From: Zygaena filipendulae | Lineage: Eukaryota > Arthropoda > Insecta > Lepidoptera > Zygaenidae | DNA: 64,000 nucleotides | Direction of reading: 5' to 3' | Assembly: GCA_907165275.2 (NCBI GenBank) | Contig: OU015652.1 | Span: 13,159,001-13,223,000, forward strand | Shown: piece by piece, positions 24,013 through 34,692 of the stretch | Layout: each line of letters opens with the position of its first letter | How positions within the stretch are numbered: the stretch's first letter is position 1 | Program-made: the position numbers and the translations under genes | The notes under the pieces: generated by a model | Database searches by the model: none | What the model saw: the letters and a program-made list of their open reading frames with translations, nothing else | What the model was told of the DNA's origin: nothing

Positions 24013-24292
24013 ACTACTATAATAATATAGTAATCCACTTCACAACACACAGATCTACTTGATCCCGCAGTTAGCTTGTGTCGTGGAAACCAAGCAAACG
24101 TGGTATATACTACATTGAATAACATAATTATATATTGTACTATAGATATATAATATAAACACGCCCAGACTGAAAAGCGGAACCCTGTGTTCGTCACACA
24201 AAGCTCACCCCCACCGGGAATAGAACCCGGAAACTTTTGATTTGCGACTAGGCATGGTAAGTGGTGACCCACTGCGCCAATTGGGTCGTCTA
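24013..24292 (-). repeat. tRNA-derived SINE, copy 2
   Basis: On the minus strand it has gacgacccaattggcgcagt, a decayed B box (ggttctattcccggt), the same body as the copy at 14839 and a short TA-rich tail. The head has an extra block (accacttaccatgcc) relative to copy 1. Confidence 0.78.
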
Positions 24293-24973
24293 GGTACTAC
24301 TACTTAACTAAAATTTGGTTTACGTACCGAATGATATACATACTATATCTACAGAATTAAAGTTTTGAACATCACTTCCCGGCCAACCTGTCACCGTTCT
24401 AAATAGTCCTTAAGCTGACCCAAGCATATTATGACCCGTCACGTATGCGTTATCGCAACGCCTTGCAGGGTTGTCGCGGGCCAGCTCGGCGGGGCCGTCG
24501 CTACGTGCACGACCAGCGGGCGTGCGCGTGCGCAACTCTAATTGCGATCACGCAGATTGACAGCCCTAGGTCAGGATAACCGTTGCATTTGTTTGGGTTA
24601 GCGATGATAAATGAGGAACGTGCTTTGTTAGCGCTCTATGTCGAACGGCTATCAAGTTTTATTGTTGCCGTTTTGCGTGGCAGAAATGTTTTTATGAATG
24701 CCGGTGGTTATAATGTGTGATATTCAAGTGAGTACCTAACGCGTTCCGCGACGTCTTCAAACTGTGCCATTAAAAAAAAGTGTGTTGTATTATTTATTTT
24801 TAAAGATGTTTGCTTTGATGATGATGTTTCTGATGCTTGGATTTATTTATTTATTTAAATCAATATGACTTGTCCGGCATGCCCTACCAGACTCAAAATG
24901 TACAGACGTATACCTAATAGGCTTGTTTTCATGGTATGGAAATCTAAATTCTATTTAGTCCGTCTTTTGTACA
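24293..24973. other. Noncoding stretch with a GC-rich patch
   Basis: The patch at about 24440-24550 (ccagctcggcggggccgtcg, gcgggcgtgcgcgtgcgcaa) stands out sharply. It could be regulatory, but no gene start is visible. At 24925-24960 a fragment resembling the left end of family E occurs. Confidence 0.35.
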
Positions 24974-25284
24974 TCTATACTATAATAAAAGAGTACAATC
25001 TGCGATTCTGTACATTGAATATTTTTGACAAATTTTGACAGGGAGTAAAAGAAGAGTGACCAACCACAAAAAAGAGTTTTTAAAATTATTTTCTGTCTGT
25101 CTGTCTGTCTGTCTATTCGCGATAATCTCTGAACTTACTAAACGGATTTTAATGCGTTTTTCACAGGTAGATTAAGCTAAATCTGGTGCTACATATAGGC
25201 TTTTTTTCATTTAAATCGGATGTTCTGAACAAAGTTGTCATACAAAAACGTTTCATGCGGGTGAAACCGCGGGGCATAGCTAGT
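24974..25284 (-). repeat. Dispersed repeat family A, long subtype
   Basis: A minus-strand copy of the subtype at 6739-7044, running from ctagctatgccccgcgg (25284) to the ttattatagtatag tail. It contains a (CTGT)n microsatellite near 25088-25112, an expansion of the agacagacag motif of this family. Confidence 0.85.
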
Positions 25285-25310
25285 AACAAATATTGCTATA
25301 GTTTATAGTT

Positions 25311-25394
25311 AGTTATTTTTTGATTATGTAAAATTAAAAAAATACGTGTCCAATATTGACGGACTTAAAACTGAAATTTGGTTGACAAGCCCAT
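25311..25394. mobile_element. Family E MITE, right-end fragment
   Basis: It matches the right third of the family: ttttttgattatgtaaaa, aaatacgtgtccaatatt, then ggttgacaagcccatt. The left two thirds are missing. Confidence 0.6.
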
Positions 25395-25810
25395 TGCTAA
25401 ACTTATCTAAAATTCGTTGGGAGTTAATTAATCTATGTGCATGCTTTCTAGCTGAATAGTTACTGCATTTGAATTCTGTATTTACAAACCTGTCAAATTG
25501 AGATGCTTCTTCCTGTCGGTTGCGGTTTTACGTTATGTCTCCCATCTCCCGTGATGTACGTACTTATTCTGGTTCAAACTAACATGAAAAAGCCTTAAGT
25601 AGCAGGTTTTTTCTTTCTTTTAGTTTTACCTTATGAGAAACCAACAGTTAAACTGACGGAACTAGACGTTCTATGACGACAATGTCTGAAAATAAAAATG
25701 GCAATTTATATAAATATAATAACCGAAATGTAAATATTATTTTCAATGTTATGTATGCATAAGTGAAGATTTTTTAATGCACGTATGTCTGTTAAAAGTA
25801 TAACATATTA

Positions 25811-26008
25811 TCCTAATATTATAAATGCGATGTTTTTTTTTTGTTACGCTTTCACGCCTTAACTGCTCAACCGATGATCATGAACTTTCGCATACACGTC
25901 GTCAGGGGTACAGAAAAGGACATAGGACCCTTTTGCCCTGGAGTTTTCTGTAGGAGATCCGAAATTAAAGTGGAAAGGAAAGTGAAATTCCGGGGAACAG
26001 TAGATACC
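25811..26008 (-). repeat. Dispersed repeat family A
   Basis: A minus-strand copy, with tcctaatattataaatgcga, gttacgctttcacgcctt and gatgatcatgaactttcgc in order. The GC-rich head at its end is eroded. Confidence 0.82.
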
Positions 26009-26109
26009 TAACAGGTATGTATTTTTCATTTATAACTAAGAATAAACTACCTACTCTTACAACTGAAGCCAATTCTTTGTAAAAATATCACTTCATAGTA
26101 CATATTATA

Positions 26110-26299
26110 ACCCAAAGTCGCTTTTCGCTGTCTGTCTGTCCCTATGTATGCTTAGATCTTTAAAACTACGAAACGGATGTTCATGCGGTTTTCACCAATA
26201 GATAGAGTGATTCATGATGAAGGTTTATATCTATAGTTTATCCTGTAATTCCCGCGGGAACTCCGAAATTACCGCGGGTGAAACCGCGGGGACAGCTTG
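26110..26299 (-). repeat. Dispersed repeat family A
   Basis: A minus-strand copy ending in aattcccgcgggaactccga and gggtgaaaccgcggggacag. The body subtype (atgcggttttcaccaataga, gattcatgatgaagg) matches 46602-46775. Confidence 0.82.
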
Positions 26300-27358
26300 T
26301 ACGTAATATTATGTTTCTTTCCACGGGTGTTTAGCGCACGTGAATCGAATCACCAGAATAGTGACATGTAATTTTCTCTTGAAACAAACTTGAATGGAAA
26401 CTGTCGTGGGTGGCAACACCATTACGGTAGCGGTTGTTTCTGAATTGTTCGCAGTAATTGATTGCATATGCCGGCGACACTGAGGAAATGACAATGTCAT
26501 GTGCTGCTCGTACCGTGTCAGAGCATCAACAGTCATTTTGTTTACGTAGTGAATTCTGACAGATATTCTGGGAGCTGCCTGACATGTCTGAGGGTTGTTG
26601 ACGAGTGAAAGCCGTATCGAAAACACGCGTGTCACGTTTTTCGTTATTTCAGTCACTTTTCAGCATCTATTTTGGACCCTGAGCAGGAAACTGACTTTCA
26701 AAAGAGCCATATTTTAACTTGGGGAACAATCTAACATTGTTATTGGCGATTCGCCATAATTGAAGAAGTAGATGAAGAGATTGTTATTATTAAGAAACAT
26801 TGTCATTGGCAAATTATAATTATAGACGCCATTATTAAAGAAGAAGAAGAAGACATGTCTGAGGGGATGTAACTTTTGTTTCTATAATTTTTCGGTTGCA
26901 ATCAAAAACACGACGGTTTTGCGATTACAATATGCACGTTTTGCACCCACAATATCCAGAAATCAACCAAAATAAACATACTTCTAAAGTTGAAGCTGCC
27001 TAAACATGATTAATTAATCACAACATCACTATTTTTGTGATTGAAACTGAAATATAATAGCAACAAAAGTTACACAATTGCCCTACTGGTGTACATGTAC
27101 ATACGAGCTAATCTTTAGTTTGCTCTGTCCATAATTTTTATTGCGTTCTTTTGGGGACTAAAGTGTAGGTATACCTATTTTTGATATAGTTTTTTTTTTA
27201 ATATTAGCTAGTCAAACTATCTAGTCTTTTATTTTTCAACCAATAGACCTGACTGATCTATTGCTCCATCACATCAATTTGTTTGTTATTGTTTATAAAA
27301 AGATAATGTTAATTTTTTTTTTTCATGTAGATCATTGTTCTTTTGACGACACAGTCTT
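26300..27358. other. Noncoding stretch with 14-bp direct repeats
   Basis: gacatgtctgaggg occurs at 26581-26594 and 26852-26865. The second copy directly follows an aagaagaagaaga run, which looks like a retroposon with target duplications. The enclosed 257 bp were not recognised. Confidence 0.35.
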
Positions 27359-27503
27359 ATGATGTCATCAAAAAGTTTATCTTGCTGCGTCAGAGCAGTA
27401 AACGACGCCGTTGGTGGCCGTCTACATATTGTGAAGTGTATCTTCATAAAGTTGACTTATTTGTTAAAGAATGACTCATTTGTTGAAATGCCTCATGTTC
27501 CAG
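27359..27503 (+). other. Weak 5' exon candidate ending in a consensus donor
   Basis: ATGATG opens a frame of 48 codons (MMSSKSLSCCVRAVN…) that runs to TTCCAG|gtaagtg, a perfect donor. An acceptor-like ttttcatgtag lies at 27320-27330. No family was recognised. It could be an alternative first coding exon or chance. Confidence 0.2.
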
Positions 27504-27829
27504 GTAAGTGTTGCTCGCTGATAAGCACTTTTTGCACAATAGCTAGAGAGATAATGCAAAAATTCGCCAACGATAAAATATGATTGGTTTCTGTAATAGG
27601 ATAAATCTTGCTGATAAAAAAGAAAGTTGATAATTTAGTAGACCTAAATACCTACATATAAAGATTAAAGGCAAGCTAGATATGATATTAAAAAGTTAAG
27701 TTACAAAAAAATTGTAATGTCACATCTTTTAAAAGTATTCTAGTATTATCTTAATTGTATGATCTTTAGGCTTAACTATTTTTGGCTTTCTTTTACGTTT
27801 CTTTCTTTACATTTTATATCATCGCAGGA
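27504..27829. other. Noncoding stretch, no recognised feature
   Basis: AT-rich DNA between the exon candidate and the LINE remnant. Confidence 0.4.
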
Positions 27830-28140
27830 TAATCAAGGAAATCAATAAGAAAAAGGACAAAACTAAAAGATGTAACAAAATGCACACGTAGTCTAAAATG
27901 GAGACGGACTGGATATATGACGAGGACAATAACGAGAAATGGACCAAAGAAGCGACATATTGGTATCCAAGGGATGGAATAAGGAAAAAGGGAAGACAGA
28001 TAAAGAGATGGGAGGATGATTTAAAAGAGGTAGCGGGTGCAACCTGGACAAGAGTAACACAGGACAGAGACGAATGGAAGGCATTGGAGGAGGCCTTTGT
28101 CGGGAGACAAACGGAAGAAGAGGAAATTAAAAACACATGA
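27830..28140 (+). pseudogene. C-terminal remnant of a LINE reverse transcriptase ORF, frameshifted
   Basis: The frame ending at 28140 reads GRQIKRWEDDLKEVAGATWTR… and then an E-rich tail. This is the arginine-rich 'GRP.RW.DDL..VAG..W.R...DR..W..L.EA' ending common to many insect non-LTR retrotransposon polyproteins. Upstream, the matching 'LKWRRTGYMTR' motif is in another frame, so at least one frameshift lies between about 27925 and 27990. There is no intact ORF. The clade was not assigned. Confidence 0.7.
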
Positions 28141-28220
28141 AAACTAAATTTATTCTACGTATATAAGTACTATATTTAAATATCTTAGTAATTTGTCAGA
28201 CGTCAGTGTAATATGTTAAT

Positions 28221-28456
28221 TGGACATATTAAGCAATAGTGTGTTAACCCACAATGGAGAAATTTTGAGTAAATCGTGTTTTAGAATTATAGCGCCATTT
28301 TGTGTCAACATTTTTTATGTTCAAAATTAAGTTACATACTTAAAAAATGTAATAAGGTAGACAGATAATTAAAAAACGTTCCCTAACTCTCAATAAATCG
28401 TTCCGAATAGATAACTTAATTTTGTGGGTTAACATGTTATTGCTTACCTGCGTTCA
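28221..28456 (+). mobile_element. Family B MITE, copy 5 (complete)
   Basis: It runs from tggacatattaagcaatagt to ttgcttacctgcgttca (~236 bp), with both inverted ends and the agcgccattttgtgtcaaca block. It lies 80 bp after the LINE remnant. Confidence 0.85.
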
Positions 28457-29021
28457 ATTATTGTAAACATTCAATCCAGCTATAAAGGCTATCTATCTAT
28501 CATCGCAGGATCTCGACGAAACAAAAAATTTGTAAATCTTCCTTTTACTTTGATCGTGTCGTGTTTTTGAGTAAACACAACTTTCAAAATGAAATGTACA
28601 TGCTTTTACTAAACAACTTTTATAGGTTTATAATAAAATATCAACAATATCAATAAATTGCAACAAAATTGCGTTCTAAAAGTCACTTTTGACTATGATC
28701 GCGATATGATAAATTCTTTATTTGAAACTAGTTTAGATTTTATTAATTATAAAGTTAGAGTAATAACTAGTTCTATTTGCATCCTAATTTAAACTCTATC
28801 TTACTTTATTTAGTTACGAGCGTCTAGATAGTGGATACTAGATCTATATGCATAACAATGCAACCTGTTTAAAGACGGGTAATTATCAAAGCGATGCTAA
28901 CACTGCTAACAGTGTTAGCAAAGCGCGAACACATCTGCGCTTGCGTCAGTTAAGCCAGTGCAGTGGGGTCTCGTTCCACCCTGCGTCAGACAGGACGTGA
29001 AAAGGAATTAATTTCCATATT
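28457..29021. other. Noncoding stretch with a short perfect palindrome
   Basis: At 28896-28919 a 10-bp stem (gctaacactg and cagtgttagc) has a 4-nt loop. Nothing else was recognised. Confidence 0.45.
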
Positions 29022-29257
29022 TGGACATAGATAAGCAATAATGTGTTAACCCACATTGGAGAAATTTTGAATAAATCGTGTTTTAAAATCATATCGTGAT
29101 TTTGTTTCAGCATTTTTTATGTTTAAATGTTTTTTGGTATTTAAACAATGTAATAAAGTAAACACATAATTAAAAAACGCTCCCTAACTCTCAATAAAGC
29201 GTTTTGAATCAATAACTTAATATTGTGGGTTAACATATTATTGCTTATCTGCGTCCA
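29022..29257 (+). mobile_element. Family B MITE, copy 6 (complete)
   Basis: It runs from tggacatagataagcaata to ttgcttatctgcgtcca (236 bp). It has the most internal substitutions of the six copies (for example atatcgtgattttg in place of atagcgccattttg). Same orientation as copy 5. Confidence 0.85.
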
Positions 29258-30709
29258 TTTACAATAGTTACTTTGGTTCGTTATACGTAACCATGTTTTG
29301 ATTAAACGTGTTTGTCATATAAAAATCAGATCAAAACAACTCGTTTTAGTGGTGAAAATACTGTTTTTTTTCTTTCCCAATTGATTTCCTATTGTGTTTT
29401 TTTCTATTGTAGCATATCAACATAGATAGGCCAAACATGGGGAGTCAAAAACAAACAACTCCTCATTTGTACGGAGAAAGTAAGTAGGAAATCTTCATAA
29501 GGTTATAATATTGCTACTTTTTAAAGTATTGACTATGTAGAGTAAAACCAATAAAGAATGGTACTCTTATAGTCCTGAGTTTGTGTTTTTCTTTTGTTTA
29601 CGTTGTCTTAAAAATTTACGCAAGCTTCCTTAGTAAGATCTTTGATAGGTACCTAATTAATGATTTAACTTCGAGTAGATCTGTGACTTGGTTTGCTACG
29701 AGATAATCTTTTCATTACTCATACTCGGAAAGTAGGTCTGAAGTTGCCTGAGAAGCGGGTTGAAAGTAACCCTTTTCAGCCCTAGGGAGAATCGCTTTCA
29801 ACTGACAACTGTCAAATTATTAAAAAAAAAACTAGGTCTATTTTCACATTTCTATTGAACCATGTTTCAACTTTCTATACAGCCAGCGCGATGTAAAATT
29901 GAAATAACGTAAAGTTTAAGTAGGTATTAATTAAAATAAAATTCACTCACTTTTTCTTAAGCTAATTCCTATTTATATTTTTTTATTTTCTTTAATTAAT
30001 ACTTAATAATTAAAGAAAATATTTTTTTTAGGTCGCCACAATGTAAATAAAAAATACTGGCTGAATAGCTAGCCGGCCAAAGAAAAAGAAATAGGTGGGA
30101 AAGTGTCAAGCGACTATCCGATCTTCACTCATTTTTTCTTTAGCTAATTCCTATTTTTATTTTGACTTTCCTTGCATTCGTAATGAAAAGCACAGTGGTA
30201 CCCTCGGGAGAAAGACTTATTTAGTCCCTCGATCTATTGGCGCCCTCGCTACGCTCGGGCACCAAACCCCGTCTCGGGACTAAATAAGTTACTTTCACCC
30301 CTAGGATAACAATGTACTATTGCTACACAGTAACCCAGAATACATCAAGGTTTATCTCAAAAATATTAACGGCGAAGGTTTATCTCAAATCTGAGCGTTA
30401 AACGAAATGCTCGCTGTTATTGTTGAGGGGTATCACATTGTCCTTGACTTTATTTAAGTGCGTCCCACCAACACATCTCTCTTTTGTCACTTCGACCGAC
30501 TTCGGCGCGTGTGCTGGCGCAACTTTATGATTTTCGCGCGTCCATATTTACTGCGCGTGCGACTAACGGTCCGCGGCTAGGGTTGCCAACCTAACTTGCA
30601 ATTTATGTGCCGAAATTATTTACTATCACCGCCGCGTCCGGATGTATTGTTTAGATACATTATTAGTACCTACTTCGCCATGTGAGTTTACTTGCTTGTT
30701 ATAGTCAAT
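29258..30709. other. Noncoding stretch with an inverted pair and a GC patch
   Basis: There is a GC-rich patch at 30500-30580. An agggttgcc motif at about 30576 is a possible family D end. A second similar ttctttagctaattcctat segment recurs at 29955 and 30136. No gene was supported. Confidence 0.4.
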
Positions 30710-30897
30710 CAGCTGTGCCCCACGGTTTCACCCGCGTGAGTTTCGGAATTCCGGCAGGAACTATTTTTTTTTTTTTAAATAAAAGTAGCCTAAGTCGCTC
30801 CTTATAACATCAGCTATCTGCCCCTGAAAGTCCCATTAAAATCGGTCCAACCGTTTCACAGATTAACCGGAATAAACAGGCAGACCAAAATTAAAAA
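30710..30897 (+). repeat. Dispersed repeat family A, subtype of 1278-1456
   Basis: It begins cagctgtgccccacgg and shares agcctaag, ctccttataacatcagct and aaaatcggtccaaccgtttc with the copy at 1278. It ends ggaataaacaggcagacc. Confidence 0.85.
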
Positions 30898-32219
30898 AAC
30901 GAGTTTTTTTTTAATGGAAGTACCATATCACACACATAGACACTTCAATTTTATTTAGACGTATAGCTGTTTATTGACCATTTATGTGAGATCGGATTTG
31001 ATGTCTATCGTTCAACTTTATATTCAGTGCAACACGTTAAAAATCCTGAAAACTATCACTAGAACACAATATTTAGAATTAATTTAGTTTGTTTAACTTT
31101 TATTGTACGTTTTACAGACCCTGTTGTTTCTTTAAACAAGAGATGAGAGATTACATCAGTCTGTTCGCCGGCCCACACGAGCGACAGGTCATCTGCAGCT
31201 AATATTAACACGGACATTAGCTGAACACTGATCCATCTCTGCTCGTGGCTCCCGGTTCGATGCACCGATTGCATCAAAACCACCTTTGTACTATATTTAA
31301 AAAGATTGGTCGAGTCTCCTTTCTCTACTGCTTTCAGTCTTTCAACAAAATTTCTTCTCACATTGCCCTGGTAATTTTAGTTTAAATAGTTACCTAATGT
31401 GCAAGTATAACATGTTTCCGAAATTAGACAAAGTTACTAGGTTACCATAAGTATTAAGAGCCATTTTACAAAAATATTACACGCGAGTTTAGGAAAACTG
31501 AGTTTTTGTTTTTGTGTGCGTAGTTACACGTACGTAACGTAGAGTTAAAGCGCGCGTCGAGATAGACAACGAAATCTTGAGCCGTGAACCTATTCAAATT
31601 GTTCCTCCACTAAAACTAGTAAATCATAGATCCGTACATAATTCCTAAATACTGTACTTCCGTTTATTAACATTTAATTTACAATCGAGGCAAAGGCAGT
31701 TGGAAACACCCCGTCGTTACGGAGTCGCGGACGTAGTAAAATGTAATTGTAATCAATTACGAGCGGGCACGACGTTCGGAAGCGTGTTCTCTTATATAAC
31801 CTCTAATGAGACCGGCGGTGTAGTAACTAATAAGCAACAAATAAATATCTATCGAGACACGATAACAATTTTAGAAGATGCCAATGATTGCATTGGTATT
31901 TTCGTTGGTTAAACATAATTGCAAACATGTAGCCATGCTATTATGTACAACTTTTTAGATGAAGGAACTACAAGAAAATTTAAGGTCGAAGTTTAATATA
32001 AGTCTAATGTCGCCCGGAGTGTAGCAATTTATTACAACAACTCGCACGCCATACCGAGATTTCGTCGGTTAAATAACTGGTCAGTCAATTGAAGCAACTT
32101 AGGTTATTTATCTATATTTCGATACTACACCAGATCAGTAGTTTGTTCAAGTTCACGTTCAAGTCAGCTTTTTTCGATCTGTGTCTGGTGTTTATGTAAA
32201 AATTAAATTGGTATTACAT
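30898..32219. other. Noncoding stretch, unassigned open frame on minus strand
   Basis: A 100-codon minus frame (31059-31361, MRRNFVERLKAVEKGDST…) has no domain, splice or start context that I can support. It is left uncalled. Confidence 0.3.
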
Positions 32220-32549
32220 AATAGGGATGTTGACTACTATTGAAAATCAAAATTCTAATTAGTCCGTCAGTTAGAAAATAAAAAAACAATAGACACGTAT
32301 TTTTTGCTTTTTTAAATAAATTAAAATATACAGAGATAAAGGCCATTAAAGTTTAGGATGAGGAGGTCGTGACGTCACTAACCGCAAAACCGCCATACAA
32401 ACTGTCAAAATAGTGACGTCACGCGAAATTTCAACTCACTATATCGCCGTTATTTTTTGATTACGTAAAAAAAGAAAAAATACGTGTCCAATATTTTTTA
32501 ATAATCTACAAGACGGACTAAAAAATAAAAATTAGTCAACATGCCCATT
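32220..32549. mobile_element. Family E MITE, complete copy 2 (330 bp)
   Basis: The ends are aatagggatgttgacta and tagtcaacatgcccatt. Both TGACGTCA palindromes are intact, at 32370-32377 and 32414-32421. It is very similar to copy 1 throughout, which suggests recent spread. Confidence 0.88.
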
Positions 32550-34637
32550 GACTCTAGCTAGCTATAGTTTCTTTATCAATATTGTCCGCAATTTCATTCG
32601 CGTTTCACACTTTTCACTTCCTCCTTCTAAGGGGTTGATTTTTAAAACCCTCACTTGGTGCTTACCTGCAAAGGAAGCGTTGTGAAAAATTTAAATTTTC
32701 TAAGACTCTGTAGATATTTTGTACAGTAACTTGTTTGTCAGTCAGTCAGTCGCGGTATGATTTTATACTACTTATAGATGCAAGTAGATAAACCTGTTAG
32801 TGTGAAACACCAGCCGTAAACAACATCGCAATTCTCGAGCCGTAAATGACTCTTCGAACAGGAATGATGATTATCTTAACACACGAGGAGTAAAGTACGC
32901 ATGTGGTCCGCGGCGCGAGGCGATGGGTGTAAAAAGCTAGTGGGTCACAGAACGAGTCCGCGCAACTATTGGCATTTAAACAAGTGACAGACTTGTAAAT
33001 CATACGAAAGCAACATGTTCTGTGGCGAAATAATTTTACTTAACTGCGCCCTGTGAACTGAATAATTAGAAAGAAAGAAAGAAAGAAAAATGAGTTTATT
33101 GGTCGCCACATAAAGATAAAAAATAAGAGACGGAAAAAATACAAACTTAACAAATATTATGAAGGAGATAGAAGGGTGTGCTGTGTAATAATTAGGATCG
33201 GTTATCTCTTCGTCAAGACTTATTTTACTGGTATTTATTTGCATTGCATTTTTATTCAGGAGGTATTATTTTTATTCATATATTTGCAAGAATACAGTTA
33301 GTAAACGGTGTGCAAAACTTTTTTTTGGTATATTTTTGATCTTAGCTATTTATTTGCCTTTATATCATTCTAAAAATCTATAACATTATGTATTAAATAA
33401 TAAACTATGTACCTACGCTGAGGACTTTGGACAGCATAAGTATGTGAAGCTAAGTTGAATGCAAAGTACTGGTAACAGCAATGGCACAGTCGCCTAAGAC
33501 TTGTCGACTGCCTAATTAACCTTATTTGGTGCATTCATTTGGATTTCATGGAATTATTACAGCGCTAAATCTGTTTTATTTGTACCAATTTGTAGTGTTT
33601 ATTTAGAAGTGCTAGAACAACTGTTGAACGAACTGAACTAAACGAACAAACGTGGCTTATCTCGACTTAATACTACTCTGTTGGTAGATTTTATTATGTT
33701 GTTAAGCTTTACACGAAAGTGTGCGTTTATTTAATATTCATCATCATCGAATATTCATTCATCATCATTCATTATCATCTTACGCAGATGACTTACAATT
33801 AAATTCGGTATACTGCCTAGAAAAGTTAAAAATGTCATCGTTACAATCAATTGCCCAACTCAAATATTCTGAAGATAAAGAATTGAAATCTTTAAGCATT
33901 CACATCACTCCACAGTTAGAAGGTAATTGAAATCCCACTTTAGTGTGAGCACTTTCAAATGCCATAAACATTGCAAAACTATTCAAACGCATAATTTATA
34001 AAATCGTTTAAGTACAATAAGATAAAAGATTAGCAAATAAATATGACAAAACCAAAATTTCGACCTTTTCCATCATCACAACAATCACTCAAATGGCTAC
34101 TTAAATATGATTAAATATTGTCGAATTGGTTACTTAATACAAAAATTTTTTTTTCGTTGTATCATATAAAAAGCGCTTTCGTAATTTTTCTGAGCGATCC
34201 CATTTCAATAATACTATTACGAAATAGTTTTAAGTGACTCTTCGAGTAAGTCTGGCTTAAGAATCCTGTTTCGCTGTCGTTTTCGGCCGACACTCGTCAA
34301 TATTTGGGCCAACTTGCCGCACTAAGAGGATTTGTGAGTCGTCACAATAAATAATTGTGAGTCAACTGAGAGCAGGTTGATTGTCGACCGTTACATCTGA
34401 TAGTTGTTCTAATTTCTAACGCTCTGGATGTTATGAAACTGTGAGATGTCAGTGTTATTAATTCCTTTTGTCAGCGATTTGACGTCGAATGGAACGATTG
34501 TGACGAAAGGTTATGTTAGCTCACAGCTGTTGTTTTAGGATTTGCCGACTTATATATTCACTTCCTTACGTCAGTATAATATATTAAAATAATTATGTTC
34601 CACTAATTTATTAAAAAAAGCCTCATGTTTCATGTAG
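32550..34637. other. Noncoding stretch with a retroelement tail
   Basis: A (GAAA)n run near 33069-33090 with atgagtttattggtcgccac after it reads, on the minus strand, as a retroelement 3' tail. At 33740-33780 there is a catcat/cattcat-rich run. No gene was supported. Confidence 0.4.
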
Positions 34638-34692
34638 TATGGGCGTTCATTGAATGTTGATCATAATGAAAATCTGGTCCACGTATACGCAG
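34638..34692 (+). other. Weak micro-exon candidate (55 nt)
   Basis: tgtttcatgtag precedes a block open in one frame (YGRSLNVDHNENLVHVYA) that ends ACGCAG|gtaagt, a consensus donor. The acceptor tract is poor. Probably chance. Confidence 0.12.

Noticed and set aside
23934..24272. 112-codon gene on the minus strand
   Set aside because: The frame lies mostly inside a tRNA-derived SINE.
26309..26656. 115-codon gene on the minus strand
   Set aside because: No recognisable motif; it abuts a family A repeat and overlaps the possible retroposed block. Not enough to call.
31059..31361. 100-codon gene on the minus strand
   Set aside because: No domain, no splice or promoter context, and similar frames are expected by chance over 64 kb.
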